64,000 nt of DNA from Sabellastarte sp. h YS-2021 (taxonomy: Eukaryota; Annelida; Polychaeta; Sabellida; Sabellidae): the NCBI GenBank assembly GCA_964017235.1, contig OZ024934.1, positions 90,238,706 to 90,302,705 on the forward strand, in the 5' to 3' direction. The position numbers were made by a program, and so were the translations under genes. The notes below the pieces were generated by a model. That model was not told the origin of the DNA, did not search any database, and saw nothing but the letters and a program-made list of their open reading frames with translations. Shown here one piece after another: positions 25,261 through 39,321 of this stretch (its first letter is position 1; each line of letters opens with the position of its first letter).

Positions 25261-27650
25261 ACCAATAAACACAGAATTTATGGATTCCACCAAATGTCTT
25301 TGACTCAGGTTTTCCTAGAAGAGTGGACTCCTATGTTGCGACAGGTCAGTAGTGTTGTCCTCTGAAGGAGATGTTGGGGATGTGTATAAAACACTGAGGT
25401 GGTCATTTTGGCCGGACACACCATACTGCTTGTTTAAATCATTAATGATTCTAATTATAAAGTAGTATGCCTATGCAAAGGTGTATCAAGCTGTCACAAG
25501 AAAAGCAAAGTTCCACTGATTTGTGTGACCATGTGGTATACTGGGGCTGTTAGAGGCTAAAGTAAGACCAAAAATGACCTCCTTAGCGCCCCATATTATA
25601 CAATACTGGTATGCTATTCAAAATAAGATCATCAATGGGCATTAAGTAGTTATGACTATTTTGATGTTCTTGGACGATAAGCGAGAACAAAATAATCCTG
25701 ATAAGTGTCCCAGCCAATCAATCTTCAGATTCAAAAAGCAGGCCAAAAATGACTAAGGCTGACCAAGTTAAAACTTTTGTATCTACTTCTTTTATATTTA
25801 AGTTGAAACAATAGGCACAGAGTTTATGGATTCCACCAAATGTCTTTGTCTCAGGTTTTCCTAGAATAGTGGACTCCTATGTTGCGACAGGTCAGTAGTG
25901 TTGTCCTCTGAAGGAGATGTTGGGTATGTGCATAAAACACTCAGGTGGTCATTTTGGCCAGACACACTATATTGACTGTTTAAATCATTAATGATTCTAA
26001 TTACAAAGTATTATGCCTATGCAACGGTGTATCAAGCTGTCACAAGAAAACCAAAGTTCCACTGATTTGTGTGACCATGTGGTATACTGGGGCTGTTAGA
26101 GGCTAAAGAAAGACCAAAAATGACCTCCTTAGCGCCCCATATTATAGAATACAGGTATGCTATTCAAAATAAGATCATCAAAGGGCATTGAGTAGTTATC
26201 ACTGTTTTGATGTTCTTGGACAACAAGCGAGAATAAAATAATCCTGATAAGTGCCCCAGCCAATCAATCTTCAGATTCAAAAAGCAGGCCAAAAATGACT
26301 AAGGCTGACCAAGTTAAAACTTTTGTATCTACTTCTTTTATATTTACGTTGAAGCAATAGGCACAGAGTTTATGGATTCCACCAAATGTCTTTGTCTCAG
26401 GTTATCCTAGAATAGTGGACTCCTATGTTGCGACAGGTCAGTAGTGTTGTCCTCTTAAAGAGATGTTGGGGATGTGTATAAAATACTGAGGTGGTCATTT
26501 TGGCCAGACACACTATACTGATTGCTTAAATCATTAATGATTCTAATTACAAAGTATTATGCCTATGCAACGGTGTATCAAGCTGTCACAAGAAAACCAA
26601 AGTTCCACTGATTTGTGTGACCATGTGGTATACTGGGGCTGTTAGAGGCTAAAGTAAGACCAAAAATGACCTCCTTAGCGCCCCATATTATAGAATACAG
26701 GTATGCTATTCAAAATAAGATCATCAATGGGCATTGAGTAGTTATGACTATTTGGATGTTCTTGGACAATAAGCGAGAATAAAATAATCCTGATAAGTGC
26801 CCCAGCCAATCAATCTTCAGATTCAAAAAGCAGGGAAAAAAATGACTAAGGCTGACCAAGTTAAAACTTTTGTATCTACTTCTTTTATATTTAAGTTGAA
26901 CCAATAGGCACAGAGTTTATGGATTCCACCAAATGTCTTTGTCTCAGGTTTTCCTAGAATAGTGGACTCCTATGTTGCGACAGGTCAGTAGTGATGTCCT
27001 CTGAAGGAGATGTTGGGGATGTGTATAAAACACTGAGGTGGTCATTTTGGCCGGACACACCATACTGCTTGTTTAAATCATTAATGATTCTAATTACAAA
27101 GTATTATGCCTATGCAAAGGTGTATCAAGCTGTCACAAGAAAAGCAAAGTTCCACTGATTTGTGTGACCATGTGGTATACTGGGGCTGTTAGAGGCTAAA
27201 GTAAGACCAAAAATGACCTCCTTAGCGCCCCATATTATACAATACTGGTATGCTATTCAAAATAAGATCATCAATAGGCATTAAGTAGTTATGACTATTT
27301 TGATGTTCTTGGACAATAAGCGAGAACAAAATAATCCTGATAAGTGTCCCAGCCAATCAATCTTCAGATTCAAAAAGCAGGCCAAAAATGACTAAGGCTG
27401 ACCAAGTTAAAACTTTTGTATCTACTTCTTTTATATTTAAGTTAAACCAATAGGCACAGAGTTTATGGATTCCACCAAATGTCTTTGTCTCAGGTTTTCC
27501 TAGAATAGTGGACTCCTATGTTGCGACAGGTCAGTAGTGTTGTCCTCTGAAGGACATGTTGGGGATGTGCATAAAACACTGAGGTGGTCATTTTGGCCAG
27601 ACACACTATACTGATTGCTTAAATCATTAATGATTCTAATTACAAAGTAT
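25260..27650. repeat. Further copy of the early block (matches ~1780-4170)
   Basis: Monomers at 25666, 26212, 26758 and 27305 correspond to those at 2186, 2732, 3278 and 3824 with offset 23480 bp. The offset becomes 23481 after a one-base insertion near 26835, where GCAGGCCAAAAATG reads GCAGGGAAAAAAATG. The 1641-class part lacks the 1-bp deletion (it reads GACCATGTGG), unlike the copies at 1641, 9832 and 14199. The deletion therefore arose after this copy separated, or was repaired here by conversion. The monomer at 27305 changes class between about monomer positions 315 and 357. Confidence 0.8.
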
Positions 27651-27850
27651 TATGCCTATGCAAAGGTGTATCAAGCTGTCACAAGAAAACCAAAGTTCCA
27701 CTGATTTGTGTGACCATGTGGTATACTGGGGCTGTTAGAGGCTAAAGTGAGACCAAAAATGACCTCCTTAGCGCCCCATATTATAGAATACAGGTATGCT
27801 ATTCAAAATAAGATCATCAATGGGCATTGAGTAGTTATGATTATTTTGAT

Positions 27851-30034
27851 GTTCTTGGACAATAAGCGAGAATAAAATAATCCTGATAAGTGCCCCAGCC
27901 AATCAATCTTCAGATTCAAAAAGCAGGCCAAAAATGACTAAGGCTGACCAAGTTAAAACTTTTGTATCTACTTCTTTTATATTTAAGTTGAACCAATAGG
28001 CACAGAGTTTATGGATTCCACCAAATGTCTTTGTCTCAGGTTTTCCTAGCATAGTGGACTCCTATGTTGCGACAGGTCAGTAGTGTTGTCCTCTGAAGGA
28101 GATGTTGGGGATGTGTATAAAACACTGAGGTGGTCATTTTGGCCAGACACACTATACTGATTGCTTAAATCATTAATGATTCTAATTACAAAGTATTTTG
28201 CCTATGAAACGGTGTATCAAGTTGTCACAAGAAAACCAAAGTTCCACTGATTTGTGTGACCATGTGGTATACTGGGGCGGTTAGAGGCTAAAGTAAGACC
28301 AAAAATGAACTGCTTAGCGCCCCATATTATAGAATACAGGTATGCTATTCAAAATAAGATCATCAATGGGCATTGAGTAGTTATGACTATTTTGATGTTC
28401 TTGGACAATAAGCGAGAATAAAATAATCCTGATAAGTGCCCCAGCCAATCAATCTTCAGATTCAAAAAGCAGGCCAAAAATGACTAAGGCTGACCAAGTT
28501 AAAACTTTTGTATCTACTTCTTCTATATTTAAGTTGAACCAATAGGCACAGAGTTTATGAATTCCACCAAATGTCTTTGTCTCAGGTTTTCCTAGAATAG
28601 TGGACTCCTATGTTGCGACAGGTCAGTAGTGTTGTCCTCTGAAGGAGATGTTGGGGATGTGTATAAAACACTGAGGTGGTCATTTTGGCCGGACACACTA
28701 TACTGATTGTTTAAATCATTAATGATTCTAATTACAAAGTATTATGCCTATGCAAAGGTGTATCAAGCTGTCACAAGAAAACCAAAGTTCCACTGATTTG
28801 TGTGACCATGTGGTATACTGGGGCTGTTAGAGGCTAAAGTAAGACCAAAAATGACCTCCTTAGCGCCCCATATTATAGAATACAGGTATGCTATTCAAAA
28901 TAAGATCATCAATGGGCATTGAGTAGTTATGACTATTTGGATGTTCTTGGACAATAAGCGAGAATAAAATAATCCTGATAAGTGCCCCAGCCAATCAATC
29001 TTCAGATTCAAAAAGCAGGCCAAAAATGACTAAGGCTGACCAAGTTAAAACTTTTGTATCTACTTCTTTTATATTTAAGTTGAACCAATAGGCACAGAGT
29101 TTATGGATTCCACCAAATGTCTTTGTCTCAGGTTTTCCTAGAATAGTGGACTGCTATGTTGCGACAGGTCAGTAGTGTTGTCCTCTGAAGGAGATGTTGG
29201 GGATGTGTATAAAACACTGAGGTGGTCATTTTGGCCGGACACACTATACTGATTGTTTAAATCATTAATGATTCTAATTACAAAGTATTATGCCTATGCA
29301 AAGGTGTATCAAGCTGTCACAAGAAAACCAAAGTTCCACTGATTTGTGTCACCATGTGGTATACTGGGGCTGTTAGAGGCTAAAGTGAGACCAAAAATGA
29401 CCTCCTTAGCGCCCCATATTATAGAGTACAGGTATGCTATTCAAAATAAGATCATCAATGGGCATTGAGTAGTTATGATTATTTTGATGTTCTTGGACAA
29501 TAAGCGAGAATAAAATAATCCTGATAAGTGCCCCAGCCAATCAATCTTCAGATTCAAAAAGCAGGCCAAAAATGACTAAGGCTGACCAAGTTAAAACTTT
29601 TGTATCTACTTCTTTTATATTTAAGTTGAACCAATAAACACAGAATTTATGGATTCCACCAAATGTCTTTGTCTCAGGTTTTCCTAGAATAGTGGACTCC
29701 TATGTTGCGACAGGTCAGTAGTGTTTTCCTCCTAAAGAGATGTTGGGGATGTGTATAAAACACTGAGGTGGTCATTTTGGCCAGACACACTATACTGATT
29801 GCTTAAATCATTAATGATTCTAATTACAAAGTATTATGCCTATGCAACGGTGTATCAAGCTGTCACAAGAAAACCAAAGTTCCACTGATTTGTGTGACCA
29901 TGTGGTATACTGGGGCTGTTAGAGGCTAAAGTAAGACCAAAAATGACCTCCTTAGCACCCCATATTATAGAATACAGGTATGCTATTCAAAATAAGATCA
30001 TCAATGGGCATTGAGTAGTTATGATTATTTTGAT
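27851..30034. repeat. 4-monomer duplication, first copy (period 2184 bp)
   Basis: Starts are 27851 (CTAGCATAG, GAAACGG, GAACTGC class), 28397 (EcoRI class), 28943 (GGACTGC, GTGTCACC, TATAGAGTACAGG) and 29489 (ATAAACACAGAATTT joined to GTGTTTTCCTCCTAAAG). The same four follow at 30035, 30581, 31127 and 31673. The unusual GTGTTTTCCTCC in both fourth monomers shows that the pair is a copy and not a chance similarity of classes. Confidence 0.85.
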
Positions 30035-32218
30035 GTTCTTGGACAATAAGCGAGAATAAAATAATCCTGATAAGTGCCCCAGCCAATCAATCTTCAGATT
30101 CAAAAAGCAGGCCAAAAATGACTAAGGCTGACCAAGTTAAAACTTTTGTATCTACTTCTTTTATATTTAAGTTGAACCAATAGGCACAGAGTTTATGGAT
30201 TCCACCAAATGTCTTTGTCTCAGGTTTTCCTAGCATAGTGGACTCCTATGTTGCGACAGGTCAGTAGTGTTGTCCTCTGAAGGAGATGTTGGGGATGTGT
30301 ATAAAACACTGAGGTGGTCATTTTGGCCAGACACACTATACTGATTGCTTAAATCATTAATGATTCTAATTACAAAGTATTTTGCCTATGAAACGGTGTA
30401 TCAAGTTGTCACAAGAAAACCAAAGTTCCACTGATTTGTGTGACCATGTGGTATACTGGGGCGGTTAGAGGCTAAAGTAAGACCAAAAATGAACTGCTTA
30501 GCGCCCCATATTATAGAATACAGGTATGCTATTCAAAATAAGATCATCAATGGGCATTGAGTAGTTATGACTATTTTGATGTTCTTGGACAATAAGCGAG
30601 AATAAAATAATCCTGATAAGTGCCCCAGCCAATCAATCTTCAGATTCAAAAAGCAGGCCAAAAATGACTAAGGCTGACCAAGTTAAAACTTTTGTATCTA
30701 CTTCTTCTATATTTAAGTTGAACCAATAGGCACAGAGTTTATGAATTCCACCAAATGTCTTTGTCTCAGGTTTTCCTAGAATAGTGGACTCCTATGTTGC
30801 GACAGGTCAGTAGTGTTGTCCTCTGAAGGAGATTTTGGGGATGTGTATAAAACACTGAGGTGGTCATTTTGGCCGGACACACTATACTGATTGTTTAAAT
30901 CATTAATGATTCTAATTACAAAGTATTATGCCTATGCAAAGGTGTATCAAGCTGTCACAAGAAAACCAAAGTTCCACTGATTTGTGTGACCATGTGGTAT
31001 ACTGGGGCTGTTAGAGGCTAAAGTAAGACCAAAAATGACCTCCTTAGCGCCCCATATTATAGAATACAGGTATGCTATTCAAAATAAGATCATCAATGGG
31101 CATTGAGTAGTTATGACTATTTGAATGTTCTTGGACAATAAGCGAGAATAAAATAATCCTGATAAGTGCCCCAGCCAATCAATCTTCAGATTCAAAAAGC
31201 AGGCCAAAAATGACTAAGGCTGACCAAGTTAAAACTTTTGTATCTACTTCTTTTATATTTAAGTTGAACCAATAGGCACAGAGTTTATGGATTCCACCAA
31301 ATGTCTTTGTCTCAGGTTTTCCTAGAATAGTGGACTGCTATGTTGCGACAGGTCAGTAGTGTTGTCCTCTGAAGGAGATGTTGGGGATGTGTATAAAACA
31401 CTGAGGTGGTCATTTTGGCCGGACACACTATACTGATTGTTTAAATCATTAATGATTCTAATTACAAAGTATTATGCCTATGCAAAGGTGTATCAAGCTG
31501 TCACAAGAAAACCAAAGTTCCACTGATTTGTGTCACCATGTGGTATACTGGGGCTGTTAGAGGCTAAAGTGAGACCAAAAATGACCTCCTTAGCGCCCCA
31601 TATTATAGAGTACAGGTATGCTATTCAAAATAAGATCATCAATGGGCATTGAGTAGTTATGATTATTTTGATGTTCTTGGACAATAAGCGAGAATAAAAT
31701 AATCCTGATAAGTGCCCCAGCCAATCAATCTTCAGATTCAAAAAGCAGGCCAAAAATGACTAAGGCTGACCAAGTTAAAACTTTTGTATCTACTTCTTTT
31801 ATATTTAAGTTGAACCAATAAACACAGAATTTATGGATTCCACCAAATGTCTTTGTCTCAGGTTTTCCTAGAATAGTGGACTCCTATGTTGCGACAGGTC
31901 AGTAGTGTTTTCCTCCTAAAGAGATGTTGGGGATGTGTATAAAACACTGAGGTGGTCATTTTGGCCAGACACACTATACTGATTGCTTAAATCATTAATG
32001 ATTCTAATTACAAAGTATTATGCCTATGCAACGGTGTATCAAGCTGTCACAAGAAAACCAAAGTTCCACTGATTTGTGTGACCATGTGGTATACTGGGGC
32101 TGTTAGAGGCTAAAGTAAGACCAAAAATGACCTCCTTAGCGCCCCATATTATACAATACTGGTATGCTATTCAATATAAGATCATCAATGGGCATTGAGT
32201 AGTTATGACTATTTTGAT
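30035..32218. repeat. 4-monomer duplication, second copy (period 2184 bp)
   Basis: Each start is 2184 bp after its partner in the first copy. Private changes here are GATTTTGGGG near 30831 and TTTGAATGTTC at the junction before 31127. The fourth monomer changes class near 32150, where TATAGAATACAGG becomes TATACAATACTGG and CAAAATAAG becomes CAATATAAG. The duplicated segment therefore ends inside that monomer. Confidence 0.83.
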
Positions 32219-34098
32219 GTTCTTGGACAATAAGCGAGAATAAAATAATCCTGATAAGTGTCCTAGCCAATCAATCTTCAGATTCAAAAAGCAGGCCAAA
32301 AATGACTAAGGCTGACCAAGTTAAAACTTTTGTATCTACTTCTTTTATATTTAAGTTGAAACAATAGGCACAGCGTTTATGGATTCCACCAAATGTCTTT
32401 GTCTCAGGTTTTCCTAGAATAGTGGACTCCTATGTTGCGACAGGTCAGTAGTGTTGTCCTCTGAAGGAGATGTTGGGGATGTGCATAAAACACTGAGGTG
32501 GTCATTTTGGCCAGACACACTATACTGATTGCTTAAATCATTAATGATTCTAATTACAAAGTATTATGGCTATGCAACGGTGAATCAAGTTGTCACAAGA
32601 AAACCAAAGTTCCACTGATTTGTGTGACCATGTGGTATACTGAGGCTGTTAGAGGCTAAAGTAAGACCAAAAATGACCTCCTTAGCGCCCCATATTATAG
32701 AATACAGGTATGCTATTCAAAATAAGATCATCAATGGGCATTGAGTAATTTTGACTATTTTGATGTTCTTGAATAATAAGCGAGAATAAAATAATCCTGA
32801 TAAGTGCCCCAGCCAATCAATCTTCAGATTCAAAAAGCAGGCCAAAAATGACTAAGGCTGACCAAGTTAAAACTTTTGTATCTACTTCTTTTATATTTAA
32901 GTTGAACCAATAGGCACAGAGTTTATGGATTCCACCAAATGTCTTTGTCTCAGGTTTTCCTAGAATAGTGGACTCCTATGTTGCGACAGGTCAGTAGTGT
33001 TGTCCTCTGAAGGAGATGTTGGGGATGTATATAAAACACTGAGGTGGTCATTTTGGTCGGACACACCATACTGCTTATTTAAATCATTAATGATTCTAAT
33101 TACAAAGTATTATGCCTATGCAAAGGTGTATCAAGCTGTCACAAGAAAACCAAAGTTCCACTGATTTGTGTGACCATGTGGTATACTGGGGCTGTTAGAG
33201 GCTAAAGTAAGACCAAAAATGACCTCCTTAGTGCCCCATATTATAGAATACAGGTATGCTATTCAAAATAAGATCATCAATGGGCATTGAGTAATTATGA
33301 CTATTTTGATGTTCTTGGACAATAAGCGAGAATAAAATAATACTGATAAGTGCCCCAGCCAATCAATCTTCAGATCCAAAAAGCAGGCCAAAACTGACTA
33401 AGGCTGACCAAGTGAAAACTTTTGTATCTACTTCTTTTATATTTAAGTTGAACCAATAGACACAGAATTTATGGATTCCACCAAATGTCTTTGTCTCAGG
33501 TTTTCCTAGAATAGTGGATTCCTATGTTGCGACAGGTCAGTAGTGTTGTCCTCTGAAGGAGATGTTGGGGATGTGTATAAAACACTGAGGTTGTCATTTT
33601 GGCCGGACACACTATGTTGATTGTTTAAATCATTAATGATTCTAATTACAAAGTATTATGCCTATGCAACGGTGTATCAAGCTGTCACAAGAAAACCAAA
33701 GTTCCACTGATTTGAGTGACCGTGTGGTATACTGGGGCTGTTAGAGGCTAAAGTAAGACCAAAAATGACCTCCTTGGCGCCCCATATTATAGAATACAGG
33801 TATGCTATTCAAAATAAGATCATCAATGGGCATTGAGTAGTTATGACTGTTTTGATGTTCTTGGACAACAAACGAGAATAAAATAATCCTGATAAGTGCC
33901 CCAGCCAATCAATCTTCAGATTCAAAAAGCAGGCCAAAAATGACTAAGGCTGACCAAGTTAAAACTTTTATATCTACTTCTTTTATATTTAAGTTGAAAC
34001 AATAGGCACAGAGTTTATGGATTCCACCAAATGTCTTTGTCTCAGGTTTTCCTAGAATAGTGGACTCCTATGTTGCGACAGGTCAGTAGTGTTGTCCT
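32219..34098. repeat. Transitional monomers (starts 32219, 32765, 33311, 33857)
   Basis: The copies at 32219 and 32765 have private changes (AGCGTTTATGG, TATGGCTATGC, TACTGAGGCTG, TTGAATAATAAGCG) and no close partner in the window. Those at 33311 and 33857 match the copies at 4916 and 5462 (offset 28395) and at 17474 and 18020 (offset 15837). Shared marks are AATACTGATAAG, ATAGACACAGAATTT, GTGGATTCC, ACTTTTATATC and AACAAACGAG. This is another remnant of the ordered block. Confidence 0.78.
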
Positions 34099-36589
34099 CT
34101 TAAAGAGATGTTGGGGATGTGTATAAAACACTGAGGTGGTCATTTTGGCCAGACACACTATACTGATTGCTTAAATCATTAATGATTCTAATTACAAAGT
34201 ATTATGCCTATGCAAAGGTGTATCAAGCTGTCACAAGAAAACCAAAGTTCCACTGATTTGTGTGACCATGTGGTATACTGGGGCTGTTACAGGCTAAAGT
34301 AAGACCAAAAATGAAATCCTTAGCGCCCCATATTATAGAATACAGGTATGCTATTCAAAATAAGATCATCAATGGGCATTGAGTAGTTATGACTATTTTG
34401 GATGTTCTTGGACAATAAGTGAGAATAAAATAATCCTGATAAGTGCCCCAGCCAATCAATCTTCATATTCAAAAAGCAGGCCAAAAATGACTAAGGCTGA
34501 CCAAGTTAAAACTTTTGTATCTACTTCTTTTATATTTAAGTTGAAACAATAGGCACAGAGTTTATGGATTCCACCAAATGTCTTTGTCTCAGGTTTTCCT
34601 AGAATAGTGGACTCCTATGTTGCGACAGGTCAGTAGTGTTGTCCTCTGAAGGAGATGTTGGGGATGTATATAAAACACTGAGGTGGTCATTTTGGTCGGA
34701 CACACCATACTGCTTGTTTAAATCATTAATGATTCTAATTACAAAGTATTATGCGTATGCAAAGGTGTATCAAGCTGTCACAAGAAAACCAAAGTTCCAC
34801 TGATTTGTGTGACCATGTGGTATACTGGGGCTGTTAGAGGCTAAAGTGAGACCAAAAATGACCTCCTTAGCGCCCCATATTATAGAATACAGGTATGCTA
34901 TTCAAAATAAGATCATCAATGGGCATTGAGTAGTTATGACTATTTTGGATGTTCTTGGACAATAAGCGAGAATAAAATAATCCTGATAAGTGCCCCAGCC
35001 AATCAATCTTCAGATTCAAAAAGCAGGCCAAAAATGACTAAGGCTGACCAAGTTAAAACTTTTGTATCTACTTCTTTTATATTTAAGTTGAACCAATAGG
35101 CACAGAGTTTATGGATTCCACCAAATGTCTTTGTCTCAGGTTTTCCTAGCATAGTGGACTCCTATGTTGCGACAGGTCAGTAGTGTTGTCCTCTGAAGGA
35201 GATGTTGGGGATGTGTATAAAACACTGAGGTGGTCATTTTGGCCAGACACACTATACTGATTGCTTAAATGATTAATGATTCTAATTACAAAGTATTTTG
35301 CCTATGCAACGGTGTATCAAACTGTCACAAGAAAACCAAAGTTCCACTGATTTGTGTGACCATGTGGTATACTGGGGCTGTTAGAGGCTAAAGTAAGACC
35401 AAAAATGACCTCCTTAGCGCCCCATATTATACAATACTGGTATGCTATTCAATATAAGATCATCAATGGGCATTGAGTAGTTATGACTAATTTGATGTTC
35501 TTGGATAATAAGCGAGAATAAAATAATCCTGATAAGTGCCCCAGCCAATCAATCTTCAGATTCAAAAAGCAGGTCAAAAATGACTAAGGCTGACCAAGTT
35601 AAAACTTTTGTATCTACTTTTTCTATATTTAAGTTAAACCAATAGGCACAGAGTTTATGGATTCCACCAAATGTCTTTGTCTCAGGTTTTCCTAGAATAG
35701 TGGACTCCTATGTTGCGACAGGTCAGTAGTGTTGTCCTCTGAAGGAGATGTTGGGGATGTGCATAAAACACTGAGGTGGTCATTTTGGCCAGACACACTA
35801 TACTGATTGCTTAAATCATTAATGATTCTAATTACAAAGTATTTTGCCTATGAAACGGTGTATCAAGTTGTCACAAGAAAACCAAAGTTCCACTGATTTG
35901 TGTGACCATGTGGTATACTGGGGCGGTTAGAGGCTAAAGTAAGACCAAAAATGACCTCCTTAGCGCCCCATATTATAGAATACAGGTATGCTATTCAAAA
36001 TAAGATCATCAATGGGCATTGAGTAGTTATGACTATTTTGATGTTCTTGGACAATAAGCGAGAATAAAATAATCCTGATAAGTGCCCCAGCCAATCAATC
36101 TTCAGATTCAAAAAGCAGGCCAAAAATGACTAAGGCTGACCAAGTTAAAACTTTTGTATCTACTTCTTCTATATTTAAGTTGAACCAATAGGCACAGAGT
36201 TTATGAATTCCACCAAATGTCTTTGTCTCAGGTTCTCCTAGAATAGTGGACTCCTATGTTGCGACAGGTCAGTAGTGTTGTCCTCTGAAGGAGATGTTGG
36301 GGATGTGTATAAAACACTGAGGTGGTCATTTTGGCCGGACACACTATACTGATTGTTTAAATCATTAATGATTCTAATTACAAAGTATTATGCCTATGCA
36401 AAGGTGTATCAAGCTGTCACAAGAAAACCAAAGTTCCACTGATTTGTGTGACCATGTGGTATACTGGGGCTGTTAGAGGCTAAAGTAAGACCAAAAATGA
36501 CCTCCTTAGCGCCCCATATTATAGAATACAGGTATGCTATTCAAAATAAGATCATCAATGGGCATTGAGTAGTTATGACTATTTTGGAT
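34099..36589. repeat. 5-monomer duplication, first copy (period 2733 bp)
   Basis: Monomers at 34404, 34951, 35497 and 36043, with the tail of 33857, recur at 37137, 37684, 38230 and 38776 with the tail of 36590. All offsets are 2733 bp, which is five monomers, three of them 547 bp long. Shared rare marks are TATGCGTATGC in the first, TTAAATGATTAATG and CAAACTGTC in the second, and TAATTTGATG followed by TTCTTGGATAATAAG at the third. The first copy alone has CTTCATATTC near 34464 and GGTTCTCC near 36234. Confidence 0.86.
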
Positions 36590-39321
36590 GTTCTTGGACA
36601 ATAAGTGAGAATAAAATAATCCTGATAAGTGCCCCAGCCAATCAATCTTCAGATTCAAAAAGCAGGCCAAAAATGACTAAGGCTGACCAAGTTAAAACTT
36701 TTGTATCTACTTCTTTTATATTTAAGTTGAAACAATAGGCACAGAGTTTATGGATTCCACCAAATGTCTTTGTCTCAGGTTTTCCTAGAATAGTGGACTC
36801 CTATGTTGCGACAGGTCAGTAGTGTTGTCCTCTTAAAGAGATGTTGGGGATGTGTATAAAACACTGAGGTGGTCATTTTGGCCAGACACACTATACTGAT
36901 TGCTTAAATCATTAATGATTCTAATTACAAAGTATTATGCCTATGCAAAGGTGTATCAAGCTGTCACAAGAAAACCAAAGTTCCACTGATTTGTGTGACC
37001 ATGTGGTATACTGGGGCTGTTACAGGCTAAAGTAAGACCAAAAATGAAATCCTTAGCGCCCCATATTATAGAATACAGGTATGCTATTCAAAATAAGATC
37101 ATCAATGGGCATTGAGTAGTTATGACTATTTTGGATGTTCTTGGACAATAAGTGAGAATAAAATAATCCTGATAAGTGCCCCAGCCAATCAATCTTCAGA
37201 TTCAAAAAGCAGGCCAAAAATGACTAAGGCTGACCAAGTTAAAACTTTTGTATCTACTTCTTTTATATTTAAGTTGAAACAATAGGCACAGAGTTTATGG
37301 ATTCCACCAAATGTCTTTGTCTCAGGTTTTCCTAGAATAGTGGACTCCTATGTTGCGACAGGTCAGTAGTGTTGTCCTCTGAAGGAGATGTTGGGGATGT
37401 ATATAAAACACTGAGGTGGTCATTTTGGTCGGACACACCATACTGCTTGTTTAAATCATTAATGATTCTAATTACAAAGTATTATGCGTATGCAAAGGTG
37501 TATCAAGCTGTCACAAGAAAACCAAAGTTCCACTGATTTGTGTGACCATGTGGTATACTGGGGCTGTTAGAGGCTAAAGTGAGACCAAAAATGACCTCCT
37601 TAGCGCCCCATATTATAGAATACAGGTATGCTATTCAAAATAAGATCATCAATGGGCATTGAGTAGTTATGACTATTTTGGATGTTCTTGGACAATAAGC
37701 GAGAATAAAATAATCCTGATAAGTGCCCCAGCCAATCAATCTTCAGATTCAAAAAGCAGGCCAAAAATGACTAAGGCTGACCAAGTTAAAACTTTTGTAT
37801 CTACTTCTTTTATATTTAAGTTGAACCAATAGGCACAGAGTTTATGGATTCCACCAAATGTCTTTGTCTCAGGTTTTCCTAGCATAGTGGACTCCTATGT
37901 TGCGACAGGTCAGTAGTGTTGTCCTCTGAAGGAGATGTTGGGGATGTGTATAAAACACTGAGGTGGTCATTTTGGCCAGACACACTATACTGATTGCTTA
38001 AATGATTAATGATTCTAATTACAAAGTATTTTGCCTATGCAACGGTGTATCAAACTGTCACAAGAAAACCAAAGTTCCACTGATTTGTGTGACCATGTGG
38101 TATACTGGGGCTGTTAGAGGCTAAAGTAAGACCAAAAATGACCTCCTTAGCGCCCCATATTATACAATACTGGTATGCTATTCAATATAAGATCATCAAT
38201 GGGCATTGAGTAGTTATGACTAATTTGATGTTCTTGGATAATAAGCGAGAATAAAATAATCCTGATAAGTGCCCCAGCCAATCAATCTTCAGATTCAAAA
38301 AGCAGGTCAAAAATGACTAAGGCTGACCAAGTTAAAACTTTTGTATCTACTTTTTCTATATTTAAGTTAAACCAATAGGCACAGAGTTTATGGATTCCAC
38401 CAAATGTCTTTGTCTCAGGTTTTCCTAGAATAGTGGACTCCTATGTTGCGACAGGTCAGTAGTGTTGTCCTCTGAAGGAGATGTTGGGGATGTGCATAAA
38501 ACACTGAGGTGGTCATTTTGGCCAGACACACTATACTGATTGCTTAAATCATTAATGATTCTAATTACAAAGTATTTTGCCTATGAAACGGTGTATCAAG
38601 TTGTCACAAGAAAACCAAAGTTCCACTGATTTGTGTGACCATGTGGTATACTGGGGCGGTTAGAGGCTAAAGTAAGACCAAAAATGACCTCCTTAGCGCC
38701 CCATATTATAGAATACAGGTATGCTATTCAAAATAAGATCATCAATGGGCATTGAGTAGTTATGACTATTTTGATGTTCTTGGACAATAAGCGAGAATAA
38801 AATAATCCTGATAAGTGCCCCAGCCAATCAATCTTCAGATTCAAAAAGCAGGCCAAAAATGACTAAGGCTGACCAAGTTAAAACTTTTGTATCTACTTCT
38901 TCTATATTTAAGTTGAACCAATAGGCACAGAGTTTATGAATTCCACCAAATGTCTTTGTCTCAGGTTTTCCTAGAATAGTGGACTCCTATGTTGCGACAG
39001 GTCAGTAGTGTTGTCCTCTGAAGGAGATGTTGGGGATGTGTATAAAACACTGAGGTGGTCATTTTGGCCGGACACACTATACTGATTGTTTAAATCATTA
39101 ATGATTCTAATTACAAAGTATTATGCCTATGCAAAGGTGTATCAAGCTGTCACAAGAAAACCAAAGTTCCACTGATTTGTGTGACCATGTGGTATACTGG
39201 GGCTGTTAGAGGCTAAAGTAAGACCAAAAATGACCTCCTTAGCGCCCCATATTATAGAATACAGGTATGCTATTCAAAATAAGATCATCAATGGGCATTG
39301 AGTAGTTATGACTATTTGGAT
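36590..39321. repeat. 5-monomer duplication, second copy with chimeric junction monomer
   Basis: The junction monomer at 36590 begins like the copy at 34404 (AAGTGAGAAT) and ends like that at 33857 (CCTCTTAAAGAG, TTACAGGC, GAAATCC). This is the structure expected when unequal exchange joins the end of the duplicated segment to its start. The copies at 37137, 37684, 38230 and 38776 then follow in the same order as in the first copy. Confidence 0.84.

Noticed and set aside
26710..26904. 64-codon open frame on the minus strand
   Set aside because: It opens only because one base is inserted near 26835 in this monomer. The corresponding stretch in about 100 other monomers is not open, so it is an accident of frame.
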